Origin: Candidatus Micropelagos thuwalensis
GTDB taxonomy: Bacteria; Pseudomonadota; Alphaproteobacteria; RS24
Assembly (NCBI RefSeq): GCF_000469155.1
Contig: NZ_AWXE01000001.1
Coordinates: 186,001-250,000 of the forward strand
Reading direction: 5' to 3'
DNA length: 64,000 bases
Numbering within the stretch: the stretch's first letter is position 1; each line of letters opens with the position of its first letter. Positions 28,090 through 38,351 of the stretch are shown here, piece by piece. The notes below the pieces were generated by a model. The model searched no databases and had not been told where the DNA came from. It saw nothing but the letters and a program-made list of their open reading frames with translations. A program made the translations under genes and the position numbers.

Positions 28090-30240
28090 TTGTTAACTCT
28101 GCGTTCATATCATAGCGCAAGGAGTTCGTCAGTCATCAAAACAAAAATTAATATACTGATTTCTCTTTTCCATGAAGGGTTTAAAGGCCAATACATTCTG
28201 TGGATTCTGGTAATTTTCTCAATCGGAATTATCATCTATTTCAGCCTCCCTTTTGAACCTTCTATTGTGCCAGTTATGCTCGTGCAGTTAGCAGCATTGG
28301 GTGTGGGGATTTTGTTATCCGTTCGTCAGCCTGACCAGATATATCGATATTTGGGTCTATCGTTGATTATTGTTTCAGCAGGTTTTCTGTTTGCCCAGAT
28401 CAAGACATCTCGTGTTGATAGTCCCTTCTTAAAATATCCGATTACAGCGGATATGGTGGCGCTCGTTGAATGGCAAGAAAAGCGGGTAAATGGCAGTCTA
28501 TTTATCTTAAAGGTTTTAAAGGCGGATAAAATTCATCCGCGCTACCGCCCGCATCGTGTCAGAGTTTATGGAAAACATAGCTTTTTGGAAGAAACTCAGC
28601 CGGGCTGTGAGATCTTGCTTCGTGTTCAGCTCCGACCCAATGAGTTTGCAATCTGGCCAGAGGTTTATGAACCTCTTTTTGTATCGCATTTTCATCAAGA
28701 AGGTGCTGTTGGTTTTATCCGGGAATTTAAATCTGTGGATTGTAAAAGTATAGAAAATCCCACGGCTGAAATATCGCGCAGTGAGCGTTTCTCATTCTGG
28801 CTCGCTCAAAAAAGACTGGCGCTTTCCCATCGGATTACAACTACCATGTCTCCTTCAGCGGGCGGGATTGCAGCTGCATTAATTACCGGTGTGCGTGGAC
28901 AGATAAAACCCGCTGATAGAGAAACACTCAGACATACTGGGCTCGCGCATATGCTCGCAATATCTGGCATGCATATGGCGATGTTTGCTGGCACGGTCTA
29001 TGCCTTATTGGGGGTGATGCTTGCTTTTATTCCTGTGTTGGTACAAACGCATAATACACGCATATTTCGTGTCCTTATTGCGTGGTCATTTAGACTTTTT
29101 TACCTGTTTATCTCGGGTCGGATGGTGGCGACACAACGCGCTTTCATTATGATGTCGCTGGTGTTTCTCGCCATAATACTTGGGCGGGCGGCACTCACAA
29201 TGCGCAATGTTGCGCTTGCCGCTATGGTTGTTTTGCTTCTTGCCCCGCAATCTGTGATGCAAGCAAGCTTTCAAATGTCTTTTTCTGCTGTGGTGGCGCT
29301 TGTTGCTTTTTATGAAGTGTATGGCAGAGGACGGTTAATGCCATGGCCGAAACGCCGAATTGGACTTGTTGAAAAAAACATCCGTCTTATCTGGCTCTAT
29401 TTTATCGCTTTGTTTATGACCAGTATCATTGCTGGTTTAACAACGGGATATGTCGGGATTATACATTTCAATTTGATTGGCAACCATGGACTGCTCGCAA
29501 ATCTCCTCGCTATGCCAATACTTGGGGTGGTGATTATGCCTGCGGCAATGGCGGGTTTAATTGCCATGCCGTTTGGTCTGGAGCAAACACCGCTCATGGT
29601 TATGCTATGGGGAATTGAAAAGGCACTGATGGCTGCAAACTGGTGTCTTACACTTCCTGCCCCTGTATCTTATATCGCCGCTTCAGCAAAGCTTGCATTA
29701 CCGCTGTTTGGTATTGCTTTAGTTTGGCTATGTCTGGTTAAAAGTAAATTGAGGCATGCTGCCTGGCCTGTGCTTTTGGCGGTGTCCCTCATGATGGGGC
29801 AGGGCAAGAAGCCGGATTTAATGATTAATGGTAATGCCAGTTATGTGGCTGCGCGTCAGTTGGATGGTTCATTGGTAATTATCTCTAAAATCAAAAATAG
29901 CTTCGTGCCGTCGCGGTGGTTGTTGAGTGATGGTGATGATCGCAAGGCAAAAGGAGTGCAGAGGATTTGTACACATCCAGTTTGTTATATCTCTCTTAAA
30001 GACAAGAGGCTTGCTGTCATTTATGAAAACGCCGGAATTGCACAAGCTTGCATCAAGGCCGATATAGTTATTTTGGCAATCGTTAACAAAAAGAAGCTCT
30101 TTTGTCCGTTAGTTTTTCACAGGGGAATGTCGAAACCGGGAGAGACGTTATTTTATGAATTCAACGCAGGTGACGATGTTCCCACGCATTTCGCAGGTGG
30201 GATTAAAACTAAAAAAGGATTTGGCTGGATTAGGCGTTAG
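28090..30240 (+). CDS. comEC: ComEC/Rec2-type competence membrane protein
   Basis: This protein of about 716 residues has many membrane helices and the Competence domain, recognisable in [11 protein letters not shown] and [15 protein letters not shown]. ComEC forms the inner-membrane channel for DNA uptake. An N-terminal DUF4131-like part is present. The C-terminal domain is short and I see no HxHxDH metallo-beta-lactamase motif, as in many alphaproteobacterial members. No ATG exists near the start: TTG 28090 is the first option, while AAGGAG at 28119-28124 is followed by GTC and ATC codons only. Its stop overlaps that of lexA. Confidence 0.85.
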   Translation: MLTLRSYHSARSSSVIKTKINILISLFHEGFKGQYILWILVIFSIGIIIYFSLPFEPSIVPVMLVQLAALGVGILLSVRQPDQIYRYLGLSLIIVSAGFLFAQIKTSRVDSPFLKYPITADMVALVEWQEKRVNGSLFILKVLKADKIHPRYRPHRVRVYGKHSFLEETQPGCEILLRVQLRPNEFAIWPEVYEPLFVSHFHQEGAVGFIREFKSVDCKSIENPTAEISRSERFSFWLAQKRLALSHRITTTMSPSAGGIAAALITGVRGQIKPADRETLRHTGLAHMLAISGMHMAMFAGTVYALLGVMLAFIPVLVQTHNTRIFRVLIAWSFRLFYLFISGRMVATQRAFIMMSLVFLAIILGRAALTMRNVALAAMVVLLLAPQSVMQASFQMSFSAVVALVAFYEVYGRGRLMPWPKRRIGLVEKNIRLIWLYFIALFMTSIIAGLTTGYVGIIHFNLIGNHGLLANLLAMPILGVVIMPAAMAGLIAMPFGLEQTPLMVMLWGIEKALMAANWCLTLPAPVSYIAASAKLALPLFGIALVWLCLVKSKLRHAAWPVLLAVSLMMGQGKKPDLMINGNASYVAARQLDGSLVIISKIKNSFVPSRWLLSDGDDRKAKGVQRICTHPVCYISLKDKRLAVIYENAGIAQACIKADIVILAIVNKKKLFCPLVFHRGMSKPGETLFYEFNAGDDVPTHFAGGIKTKKGFGWIRR

Positions 30241-30905
30241 TATTTTCTGATGATACCGACAAGCCGACCTTGGACACGAACCTGATTGGATTTGAACAAC
30301 CTTGTTTCGTAGGCAGGGTTAGCGGCTTCAAGAGCAATCATATCCCCTTTACGACGCAGTCTCTTCAGCGTGGCTTCATGTTCTTCTACAAGGGCAACAA
30401 CAATGTCCCCACTTTCTGCTGAATCACTGCGCTGAATAATTGCTGTGTCACCATCTAAAATACCTGCATCAATCATGGAGTCGCCATTGACCTCTAAAGC
30501 ATAATGTTCGCCGCTACGCATAATTTCCAGCGGCACACTGATGCGGTGCGTTTCTTCCTGAATGGCTTCAATAGGTGTTCCTGCTGCAATCCGACCCATC
30601 ACGCATAGGCTAACGGAGTTGTTGTCGTTAGAAGCTTCAGCTTCCATAGGGGCAGTGGTGTGGTTTGATATTGCCAGACTCGGTGATGCGGCATCCGGCA
30701 TTTTGATAATCTCAAGAGCGCGTGCGCGGTGTGCAAGTCTGCGGATGAAGCCACGTTCTTCGAGCGCGGTGATTAACCTGTGGATGCCTGATTTGGAACG
30801 CAGATCTAAGGCTTCCTTCATTTCATCGAAAGAAGGCGCGACACCTTTCTCTTTAAGTCGTTCACTAATAAACATCAATAATTCGTATTGCTTATTGGTT
30901 AGCAT
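30237..30905 (-). CDS. lexA: LexA repressor
   Basis: This 222-residue SOS repressor is a self-cleaving protease. The winged helix covers about residues 1-65 and begins [13 protein letters not shown]. The cleavage bond is Ala108-Gly109 in GRIAAG, the serine is Ser143 in GDSMIDAG, and the lysine is Lys181 in EATLKRL. All are intact, so it should be autocleavable. ATG 30905 is chosen over an upstream in-frame ATG because AAGGAG lies six bases before it. A class-typical SOS box lies at 30994-31008, so it is probably autoregulated. Confidence 0.97.
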   Translation of the reverse strand: MLTNKQYELLMFISERLKEKGVAPSFDEMKEALDLRSKSGIHRLITALEERGFIRRLAHRARALEIIKMPDAASPSLAISNHTTAPMEAEASNDNNSVSLCVMGRIAAGTPIEAIQEETHRISVPLEIMRSGEHYALEVNGDSMIDAGILDGDTAIIQRSDSAESGDIVVALVEEHEATLKRLRRKGDMIALEAANPAYETRLFKSNQVRVQGRLVGIIRKY

Positions 30906-30993
30906 AGCTAGCTCCTTAAAAGGTGGCTCCATCAAAGTAATGTAAATCAGTAAAGATGATTAACATTAAATAGAACAAAACATCAACGTGAAT

Positions 30994-31008
30994 GTTCTAG
31001 TTTAGTTC
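30994..31008. promoter_or_regulatory. SOS box (LexA operator) upstream of lexA
   Basis: GTTC-N7-GTTC is present exactly, with spacer TAGTTTA. This is the direct-repeat LexA operator established for alphaproteobacteria, and it lies 89 bases upstream of the lexA ATG, where autorepression is expected. The gap also separates lexA from trpC, which is on the same strand and ends upstream. Confidence 0.85.
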
Positions 31009-31032
31009 ATGCGAATCTGTCAAGCACGATTT

Positions 31033-31821
31033 TTAAGAAAGAAGGTTTTTTGTTGCTTCGCTGAGATTTTGCTGGCGCATTAAGCTTTCACCAACCAGCA
31101 CAGTTGTGATGCCTGCATTGGCCAGCAGACGCATATCATCGGGTGTATAAATCCCGCTTTCACTCACAATAAGGCAATCATCCGGTGCCATTTTGCAAAG
31201 CTTTAAAGTGGTATCAAGGCTAACGGAAAAATCTCTGAGATTTCGGTTGTTGATCCCCAGCAAACTCGGTTTGAGTTTTAAGGCACGGGTTAGCTCGTCC
31301 TCATCATGGACTTCGAAAAGAACATCCATCTGCCAATCACGGGCGGCGAATTGTAGGTCGCGGGCTTCTGAGTCAGTCACAGCCGCCATGATGATAAGGA
31401 TACAGTCACCGCCCCAGGCACGCGCTTCGGCGACCTGATATGTGTCGAACATAAAATCCTTTCGCAAGACCGGTAGGGTGCAGGCCTCACGTGCCTGACC
31501 CAGATATTCAGGAGCACCTTGAAAGCTTGGTGTGTCTGTCAAAACCGAAAGACATGCTGCGCCGCCTGCCTCGTAGGCTTTTGCCAAAAGGGCTGGGTTA
31601 AAATCTTCGCGGATGAGTCCTTTAGATGGGCTGGCTTTCTTAATCTCTGCAATTAATCCTGGTTTACTCTGTTGGCGCTTGGCGCGTAGGGCGGCTTCAA
31701 AACCTCTTACGCTATGGGCGGCTTCGGCTTTGGCGGTTAAGGTTTCCAGAGGCATTGACGATTTTGCGGCCTTAATTTCTTGCTTTTTATAATCCGAAAT
31801 TTTTTGCAGGATGTCTGTCAT
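31033..31821 (-). CDS. trpC: Indole-3-glycerol phosphate synthase
   Basis: This 262-residue TIM-barrel enzyme closes the indole ring in tryptophan synthesis. Recognisable segments are [38 protein letters not shown] and [13 protein letters not shown] 31821 is chosen because the family begins MTDILQKI; one base separates it from the trpD stop. It is the last gene of the ppiD-trpEGDC operon. moaC and moeA, often next in this class, are absent. Confidence 0.96.
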   Translation of the reverse strand: MTDILQKISDYKKQEIKAAKSSMPLETLTAKAEAAHSVRGFEAALRAKRQQSKPGLIAEIKKASPSKGLIREDFNPALLAKAYEAGGAACLSVLTDTPSFQGAPEYLGQAREACTLPVLRKDFMFDTYQVAEARAWGGDCILIIMAAVTDSEARDLQFAARDWQMDVLFEVHDEDELTRALKLKPSLLGINNRNLRDFSVSLDTTLKLCKMAPDDCLIVSESGIYTPDDMRLLANAGITTVLVGESLMRQQNLSEATKNLLS

Positions 31822-31822
31822 G

Positions 31823-32860
31823 TCAGCCCTGTTGTGAAATCTCAACGAGTTTGTTGAGTGCGTCATTCGCTTTGCCGGAGTCAATCGCCTGTTCCGCCAT
31901 GCGGGCGCCGTTTTCTAAATTCTCGGCTTGACCGGCAACAATAAGTCCTGCCGCGCTGTTCAGTACAACGATGTCACGATAGGCAGATTTATCGCCTGCC
32001 AGAAGTGCCTTCATGGCAATTGCGTTTTCCTCTGGTGACCCTCCGCGTAGGTCTTCAGGTTTTGCTATAGGGAGCTTGGCATCTTCTGGCGATACTTCGA
32101 AGCGGCGCACTGTGCCATCTTCAAGTGCCGCGACGGATGTCGGCCCGGTAGTCGTAATTTCGTCCAGCCCGTCTGAACCATGAACAACCCATGCTTTTTG
32201 TGAACCGAGTCCTTTAAGTGTTTCTGCCAAAGGCATTAACCACTTATCATCGAATACGCCCATAAGTTGATATTTTGCTGCTGCTGGATTGGACATTGGG
32301 CCAAGCAAATTAAAAATAGTACGTATCCCCAGTTCTGCGCGTACAGGGCCTACATGTTTCATGGCGCTGTGGTGAGCCGGGGCGAACATAAAGCCCATAC
32401 CAGCTTCATGAATACAGGCGCTGATACGTTCAGGACTTAAACTCAAATTAACGCCCATTTGTTCCAGTACTTCTGACGATCCGGATTTAGAACTGAGAGA
32501 ACGATTACCATGTTTGGCAACTGGAACGCCGCATCCTGCGAGGACAAATGCGACTGCTGTCGAGATGTTATAGGTTCCACCACCTGCGCTCCCCGCATCT
32601 CCGCCCGTGCCACATGTGTCAATGGCGTTGTCAGGCGCATCTACTCGGACAACAAGCTCGCGCATGAGCTCTGCGCCGGCTAATAGTTCCTCAAGCGTTT
32701 CACCACGTTGACTGAGCGCCATTAGAAAAGCGCCGATTTGTCCCGATGTTGCCGCACCACTTAAAATAGCTTTAAAGGCGTCTCCTGCTTCTTGTTTGGT
32801 CAGACTTTTACCGCTAGCCAGAATGGTCATAAACGGTTTCATTGTGTCGTTATCGCTCAT
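31823..32860 (-). CDS. trpD: Anthranilate phosphoribosyltransferase
   Basis: This 345-residue enzyme joins anthranilate to PRPP. The conserved [11 protein letters not shown] glycine-rich loop and [18 protein letters not shown] motif bind PRPP and magnesium. Its ATG overlaps the trpG stop by four bases and its stop lies one base from the trpC start, so the operon is tightly coupled. Confidence 0.97.
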   Translation of the reverse strand: MSDNDTMKPFMTILASGKSLTKQEAGDAFKAILSGAATSGQIGAFLMALSQRGETLEELLAGAELMRELVVRVDAPDNAIDTCGTGGDAGSAGGGTYNISTAVAFVLAGCGVPVAKHGNRSLSSKSGSSEVLEQMGVNLSLSPERISACIHEAGMGFMFAPAHHSAMKHVGPVRAELGIRTIFNLLGPMSNPAAAKYQLMGVFDDKWLMPLAETLKGLGSQKAWVVHGSDGLDEITTTGPTSVAALEDGTVRRFEVSPEDAKLPIAKPEDLRGGSPEENAIAMKALLAGDKSAYRDIVVLNSAAGLIVAGQAENLENGARMAEQAIDSGKANDALNKLVEISQQG

Positions 32861-33489
32861 GAGGGAATTTCCAGTTCAAGATTATGGGTTGGTGGTGGCG
32901 CTGAGGGGTCGCACCCCGCCGCTGTCAAGAAGTTTGCTAACAAATTATGCCCTTGTTGTGTTGCAATGCTTTCTGGATGAAATTGAACACTGTGAATGGG
33001 GAGGGTTTTGTGGGAAATACCCATGATAATGCCGTCATCTGTTTTCGCGGTTACTTCCAGACAATCCGGTAGATTTTTGGGTGACACGACCAGCGAGTGA
33101 TAACGGGTAACATTTAAGGGGTTCGGCAGACCCTCAAACAAGCCTTTTTCATTATGTGTAATTTTGCTGAGCTTGCCGTGTTTTATCTCATGACAGGAGA
33201 TAACGTCACCACCAAAAGCCTGCCCGATGGATTGATGCCCCAGACAGATGCCAAAGACAGGGACAGGCTTTTCGGCCTCAGCCGTAGCTTTAATTAAATC
33301 GAGGCAGATACCAGCTTCATTGGGGGTGCATGGACCTGGAGAGATAACAATAGCCTCCGGCGACATATCCAGCGCCTCCCGTGGGGTAATTTTATCATTG
33401 CGAACGACAGTGGTATCCATGCCCAAATCACTCAAAAAATGAACAATATTAAATGTAAAACTGTCATAATTATCAATGAGTAATATCAT
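32857..33489 (-). CDS. trpG: Anthranilate synthase glutamine amidotransferase component
   Basis: This 210-residue class I amidotransferase supplies ammonia to TrpE. The nucleophile cysteine is in FGICLGHQ and the His-Glu pair in SVQFHPES. ATG 33489 gives the family start MILLIDNYDSFTFN. A TTG at 33501, four codons earlier, would place the start nearer the trpE stop and is an alternative. No clear Shine-Dalgarno sequence is visible for either. Confidence 0.96.
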   Translation of the reverse strand: MILLIDNYDSFTFNIVHFLSDLGMDTTVVRNDKITPREALDMSPEAIVISPGPCTPNEAGICLDLIKATAEAEKPVPVFGICLGHQSIGQAFGGDVISCHEIKHGKLSKITHNEKGLFEGLPNPLNVTRYHSLVVSPKNLPDCLEVTAKTDDGIIMGISHKTLPIHSVQFHPESIATQQGHNLLANFLTAAGCDPSAPPPTHNLELEIPS

Positions 33490-33497
33490 GTTTCTAA

Positions 33498-35015
33498 TCA
33501 ATCAGGTTTGTTCTGCTCTATTGCCGCCTCGGCTGCCCTGAACAATGCCATAGCTTTGTTGACGGTCTCTTCATACTCCATCTCAGGAACGGAGTCATAA
33601 ACCACACCAGCACCTGCCTGAACATAAAGTTGGTTATCCTTCACAATCCCTGTACGGAGCGTAATGCAGGTATCCATATCTCCGCCTGCTGAAAAATACC
33701 CTACACAGCCTGCATAGGCACCTCTTTTTTCAGGTTCAAGCTCATCAATAATTTCCATAGCGCGGATTTTTGGTGCGCCCGACACCGTTCCCGCAGGAAA
33801 ACCGGCCATCAGCGCATCAATAAAGTCGCAATCTTCTGACAGCGTACCGACGACGTTAGAAATGATATGAATGACATGTGAAGCCTGCAAAATAGAAAAT
33901 GCCTCTGTAACCTCTACCGAGCCTTTTTCACTCACGCGCCCGACGTCGTTGCGGCCCAAATCAAGCAACATTAAATGTTCGGCACGTTCTTTTTCATCCG
34001 CGAGAAGTTCGGAGGCTATCGTTTGGTTTTCTGCATAGTTTTTTCCGATTTTTCGTGTGCCGGCAATTGGACGGATATTAACCTGTTTGCCCGTGAGACC
34101 AACCAACACCTCGGGGCTGGAACCGACCAGAGAAAAATCATCCATTTTCAGATAAAATAGATATGGGGATGGGTTGACCCGCCGCAAAGAACGATAAAGC
34201 TCAAATGGCGGCAAAGAAAAAGGTGTGCTAAATCGCTGGCTGACAACGCCCTGAAAAATATCTCCTGCCACAATATATTCTTTGACCTTCTTGACCATAT
34301 CCAGATAAGCGGCGCGGCTCATATTAGATATCGGCTGCTGCAGAGATGACATGTTTTTAAAATCATTCTTTGGTGGTGCTGATTGCAGTTGCTCAAAAAT
34401 TTTATTTAATCTTTGTGCTGCCAGGTCATAGGCCGCTTCAGCAGTCATTTCTGCGTGCGGATAGATAGGCGTTACAATTTGCATCGTGTCTGTCGCATCA
34501 TCAAACACCACAACAATGGATGGTCGGATAAAAATACTTTCCGGTAGACCAAGAATATCAGGGTTCTCAGAGGGTAAAGTTTCCATATAACGAACCATGT
34601 CATAGGCCATATAGCCGAACCAACCGGCTGCCATAGACGGCATGTCTTCGGGCATATCAATCTGATTTTGTTGTAATAATTCACCAAGTTTTTTAATCGG
34701 GTTGCCGGGCAGGGCCTCATAAGCTGACGGATCTGTCAATGCATCCTGATTGAGATAGGCTGTGCCGTTGATAACTTTCACACACATTTCCGGTGCGAAA
34801 CCAATCATTGAATAGCGACCTCTGATTTCGCCATCCTGTACGGACTCCATTAAGAAGCTGTGAGACTCGTCCTGACATAACTTTAAGTAGACTGAAACGG
34901 GTGTCTCAAGGTCGCTACTCAGTTTCCGACTAACAAGCTGGATTTTGCCATCATTATAGGCTTTTCCAAAATCAGCGCGAGAGGGTGCTAAGTTGGATGA
35001 AAATTTGTCGGTCAT
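33498..35015 (-). CDS. trpE: Anthranilate synthase component I
   Basis: This 505-residue protein converts chorismate to anthranilate with TrpG. The C-terminal chorismate-binding part shows PSPYLFYL, RPIAGTR, LGRNDVGRVS and GTVSGAPKIRAMEII. It is the separate (unfused) form. The start overlaps the ppiD stop by four bases, an arrangement common in alphaproteobacteria. Confidence 0.97.
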   Translation of the reverse strand: MTDKFSSNLAPSRADFGKAYNDGKIQLVSRKLSSDLETPVSVYLKLCQDESHSFLMESVQDGEIRGRYSMIGFAPEMCVKVINGTAYLNQDALTDPSAYEALPGNPIKKLGELLQQNQIDMPEDMPSMAAGWFGYMAYDMVRYMETLPSENPDILGLPESIFIRPSIVVVFDDATDTMQIVTPIYPHAEMTAEAAYDLAAQRLNKIFEQLQSAPPKNDFKNMSSLQQPISNMSRAAYLDMVKKVKEYIVAGDIFQGVVSQRFSTPFSLPPFELYRSLRRVNPSPYLFYLKMDDFSLVGSSPEVLVGLTGKQVNIRPIAGTRKIGKNYAENQTIASELLADEKERAEHLMLLDLGRNDVGRVSEKGSVEVTEAFSILQASHVIHIISNVVGTLSEDCDFIDALMAGFPAGTVSGAPKIRAMEIIDELEPEKRGAYAGCVGYFSAGGDMDTCITLRTGIVKDNQLYVQAGAGVVYDSVPEMEYEETVNKAMALFRAAEAAIEQNKPD

Positions 35016-36904
35016 TGTTGAAAGCTGCTAAGCTGCGCTTCCAATGTCTGATTGTCTACACTCACACCTAACTCATTTTGGAAATCTCGAATTAGCTGGG
35101 TGAGCACGGCATCATTCACCGATTGATTTGCGGATGACATAAAAGCATTCAGCATTATTTTATTGTTGAGGTCTGGCTTTACAATTTCAGCCACACGCAT
35201 AACAATCAAACTCTCTCCGAAACCAACCTGACTCCAAGTGAATTCCCCTTCTTCGGCGACAAAAAGTTTACGAACAGCTTGTCTCGAAAAGGTCTCATCA
35301 TCTGTTTGTCTATTAACAGCGGGCGATGTAATTGGCGATTTTCCGACTTCATCGGCAAGTTCGGAGAATTTCTTGCCCTTATTACCCTCGCTGACAATAT
35401 GCTCAGCAAGACCCTCAAGTAAAGCTCGACGCTCTCTGGACTTCCATTGCTGGGTTGCTTTTTCACGTACATCTTCAAATGGGCTAACACGCTCGGGCAT
35501 GATACCGTCAACACGTATCCAAATCAGACTGCCATCTTCAAGCTCAACGGCGCCGGCTTCTTGGCCCATGTCGGACTCAAAAATGCGGCTCATCACTTTT
35601 TCTTTTTTGCCGATAATCTCATTAATTGAGCCGTTCTCTAAGGCCCCATCACGGGAAATATTTTCTACCCGAAGTAACTCGAGGTTGCTCTCCTCAGATA
35701 AGGCTTCCAGCGAGCTCCCACCTGAGAGGCGGTCATATATATTTTCGGAGAGGACAACCAAATCATCTTCGGCTTTTTCCTGAGCTAATTTTAATCTAAT
35801 TTCTTCTTTAATATCTTCGAATGACTGTACAGTTTGTTCATTTATCTTCCGCACTTTCATGATGACTTTGCCAAGTGGGCCGTTGATAATCCCGCTTGTT
35901 TGACCCTCTTCAAGACTAAAGGCAAGGTCAGCCAGTTCATCGGCGATAAAGTCTCCGCGTGACATTTCACCTAAATCAGTGTCTGAAACTTTTTGATTGA
36001 GTGCTTGCGCAACATCCTCAAACTCTTTTCCGGACGCCAAAATATCCATTGCTTTCTGGACTTCGGTTTCATCTGTCAGTACAAGTTGGTTAACTTCCCG
36101 CGTTTCGGCATTGATATAATCATCTTGCAGGATGTCATATTCTTCCCGTAACTCCTCTTCTGTCACTGTGATTGTATCAATGAGGTTACTTGGTGAGAGG
36201 TTCAAAATTGTAGCGGTACGTCGTTCCGGCTCGGTAAAGATGTTTGGTACTTGCTGATAAAGTGAGCGGAGTTCATCTTCAGACGGGTCACCTATTACAC
36301 CCGCCATATCCGGCTGGATGAGGATATATTCCACTTTTCGGGTTTCAAGCGAGTGCGTGTAGATAATTTCGTTCAACTTAGTAGGAAAAACAGTGGCATA
36401 TGAAATCGCATCAAGCATTTGCTCACGTGTTTTGTTGTTGCGTCTGTCACGAACAAATACTTTTTCGGTCAGACCATTCAGAGCAAGAAGACGACGAAAT
36501 GTCGGCGCATCAAAGCCGCCCCCTGGCCCAGCGAAGCTGGGGTCATTGATAATCTGATCTCTGATATAATCGTCACTAACATCCAATCCGAGTTTATCTG
36601 TGGCTTCATTCAAAGTTGCGAGGGTGATCATTCTGCCAAGAACCTGCTGGTCTACACCGAATGTACGTGCCTGTTCAATACTAAGAGGCTCGTTGAGCTC
36701 GCGTGAAATCTGATCCATTTGTTGGGCCAGACGGAAGCGATATTCATTAGTCGGAATTTTTTGATTACCTACCTTAGCGACACTGCCGCGTCCGACCATG
36801 TCAAACATATCCGCAACGCCCCATGCGGCGAAAGCAATCACAAGCAATCCGATGAGTGCAAAGCCAAGCACTCCGCTAAATATTTTTCTGATTTTTGTCA
36901 GCAT
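35012..36904 (-). CDS. ppiD: Peptidyl-prolyl isomerase PpiD-like periplasmic folding factor
   Basis: This 630-residue protein has one N-terminal membrane anchor (about residues 12-33), a SurA_N-like chaperone region, and a parvulin domain (about 265-365). It is expected to stay attached to the inner membrane and help proteins emerging from SecYEG. The parvulin part is recognisable around SGKEFEDVAQAL and LGEMSRGDF. It heads the trp operon, a recurrent but functionally unexplained alphaproteobacterial linkage. It diverges from tpiA. Confidence 0.9.
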   Translation of the reverse strand: MLTKIRKIFSGVLGFALIGLLVIAFAAWGVADMFDMVGRGSVAKVGNQKIPTNEYRFRLAQQMDQISRELNEPLSIEQARTFGVDQQVLGRMITLATLNEATDKLGLDVSDDYIRDQIINDPSFAGPGGGFDAPTFRRLLALNGLTEKVFVRDRRNNKTREQMLDAISYATVFPTKLNEIIYTHSLETRKVEYILIQPDMAGVIGDPSEDELRSLYQQVPNIFTEPERRTATILNLSPSNLIDTITVTEEELREEYDILQDDYINAETREVNQLVLTDETEVQKAMDILASGKEFEDVAQALNQKVSDTDLGEMSRGDFIADELADLAFSLEEGQTSGIINGPLGKVIMKVRKINEQTVQSFEDIKEEIRLKLAQEKAEDDLVVLSENIYDRLSGGSSLEALSEESNLELLRVENISRDGALENGSINEIIGKKEKVMSRIFESDMGQEAGAVELEDGSLIWIRVDGIMPERVSPFEDVREKATQQWKSRERRALLEGLAEHIVSEGNKGKKFSELADEVGKSPITSPAVNRQTDDETFSRQAVRKLFVAEEGEFTWSQVGFGESLIVMRVAEIVKPDLNNKIMLNAFMSSANQSVNDAVLTQLIRDFQNELGVSVDNQTLEAQLSSFQQ

Positions 36905-37089
36905 GATAACTCCTAAGGACGCCAGAATTTTGCCGCATCATAAAGTTTGCGATAGTTAAAAACAAGCAAAGGATAGCGCGTCTATCGTTCTAATTGTGGT
37001 TTCAAAGTTGATGAATCATAGATAATCATGACATGCTTACTTCGCATATTTAAGATTAAACTCAAAAGAGAGTGAAAAGGATAGCATTT

Positions 37090-37836
37090 ATGTCGATAAG
37101 ACCTGCGATTATCGGAAACTGGAAGATGAACGGTTCCGGCAGGGATGTAAAGTTGGTTCGCCGATTTGCTGATTTTCTTGATAAGCAAAAGATTGTTGCT
37201 GACGTCATGATTTGCCCGCCCTCAACCCTTATTGACCGTTTGGGCGAGGCCATAAAAGGCGCAAAACTCAAAATCGGAGCGCAAAACTGTCATATCGAGC
37301 CGTCCGGCGCGTTTACGGGTGATGTCAGCGTGCTCATGTTGAAAGATGCAGGCGCCAAGGCTGTGATTGTCGGGCATTCAGAGCGACGAACCGAATATGG
37401 TGAAACAGACAAACAAGTCTGCCAAAAAGCACAAGCGGTCATCGGGCAGGGGTTACAGGCAATTATCTGTTTAGGCGAAACTCGCCAGCAATTTAACAAG
37501 GGGCAAACTTTGCAGGTTGTCGGTCGTCAGTTGCGAGGATCTTTACCGTCAACTGCGACGCCGCAAAACACTTTAATTGCTTATGAACCAGTCTGGGCGA
37601 TTGGGTCGGGGCGAACACCAAAACCCGCCGATATTATCAGGACACATGCACATTTGCGGAAAACCTTGCTGAAACTTCATCCTAAATCAGGCGCTAAGTT
37701 TAGAATTCTTTATGGTGGGTCTGTTTCCGCGGCGAATGCGGCTGACATTTTGGCGCTGGAGAATGTTAACGGTGCGCTGGTTGGTGGTGCGAGCCTGTCA
37801 TTTAAGGATTTCACAGCTATTCTTAAATCATTTTAA
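37090..37836 (+). CDS. tpiA: Triosephosphate isomerase
   Basis: This 248-residue TIM barrel interconverts dihydroxyacetone phosphate and glyceraldehyde 3-phosphate. GNWKMNG supplies the lysine, VGHSERR the histidine and AYEPVWAIGSG the catalytic glutamate. ATG 37090 has AAAAGG nine bases upstream. An in-frame GTG at 37072 would add six residues unlike the family. tpiA-secG-pyrG-kdsA is a standard order in this class. Confidence 0.97.
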   Translation: MSIRPAIIGNWKMNGSGRDVKLVRRFADFLDKQKIVADVMICPPSTLIDRLGEAIKGAKLKIGAQNCHIEPSGAFTGDVSVLMLKDAGAKAVIVGHSERRTEYGETDKQVCQKAQAVIGQGLQAIICLGETRQQFNKGQTLQVVGRQLRGSLPSTATPQNTLIAYEPVWAIGSGRTPKPADIIRTHAHLRKTLLKLHPKSGAKFRILYGGSVSAANAADILALENVNGALVGGASLSFKDFTAILKSF

Positions 37837-37911
37837 AAGCTTTACCTCACAGTTTTTTCTTTTCATTTTCGCCTATTTGGGGTAAATCCAACCAAATTTC
37901 AGGAGTTAAAC

Positions 37912-38280
37912 ATGTCCGCGACCCTTTTGGTCATTCATCTGATTATCACACTTGCCATGATTGTTCTGGTGCTTCTTCAGCGTTCCGAAGGTGGTGCACT
38001 CGGCATCGGTGGAGGTAGCGGCGGCAACATGTTTTCCAGCCGCGGGGTTGGTAATGCCCTGACTAAAATGACGACGATACTGGCCTTTGTGTTTTTCCTG
38101 ACCAGTATCGGCCTGACAGTTTTGGGTAGCATGTCCGGACGCGAGTCTATCTTGGAAGGTTATGTCCCGACAGAGATTGACGAGCAAACGGCTCCAGCAC
38201 CGCTCATGCCTGAAATTGATCCGCCTGTTGGACCTACCGGCACACAATCTGACATTCCGCTACCGCCTGTATCTGAATAA
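37912..38280 (+). CDS. secG: Preprotein translocase subunit SecG
   Basis: This 122-residue protein has two membrane helices (about residues 3-22 and 54-74) joined by the glycine-rich LGIGGGSGGNMFSSRG segment, the SecG hallmark. A Pro/Glu-rich C-terminal tail of about 40 residues follows. It assists SecYE in protein export. AGGAG precedes the ATG. Confidence 0.93.
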   Translation: MSATLLVIHLIITLAMIVLVLLQRSEGGALGIGGGSGGNMFSSRGVGNALTKMTTILAFVFFLTSIGLTVLGSMSGRESILEGYVPTEIDEQTAPAPLMPEIDPPVGPTGTQSDIPLPPVSE

Positions 38281-38351
38281 ACCCCAAAAAGTTTTATTTC
38301 GATGCATTTTCCTCTCGCACGACTCGATAGGACTATGTATTCTGTCCACCC

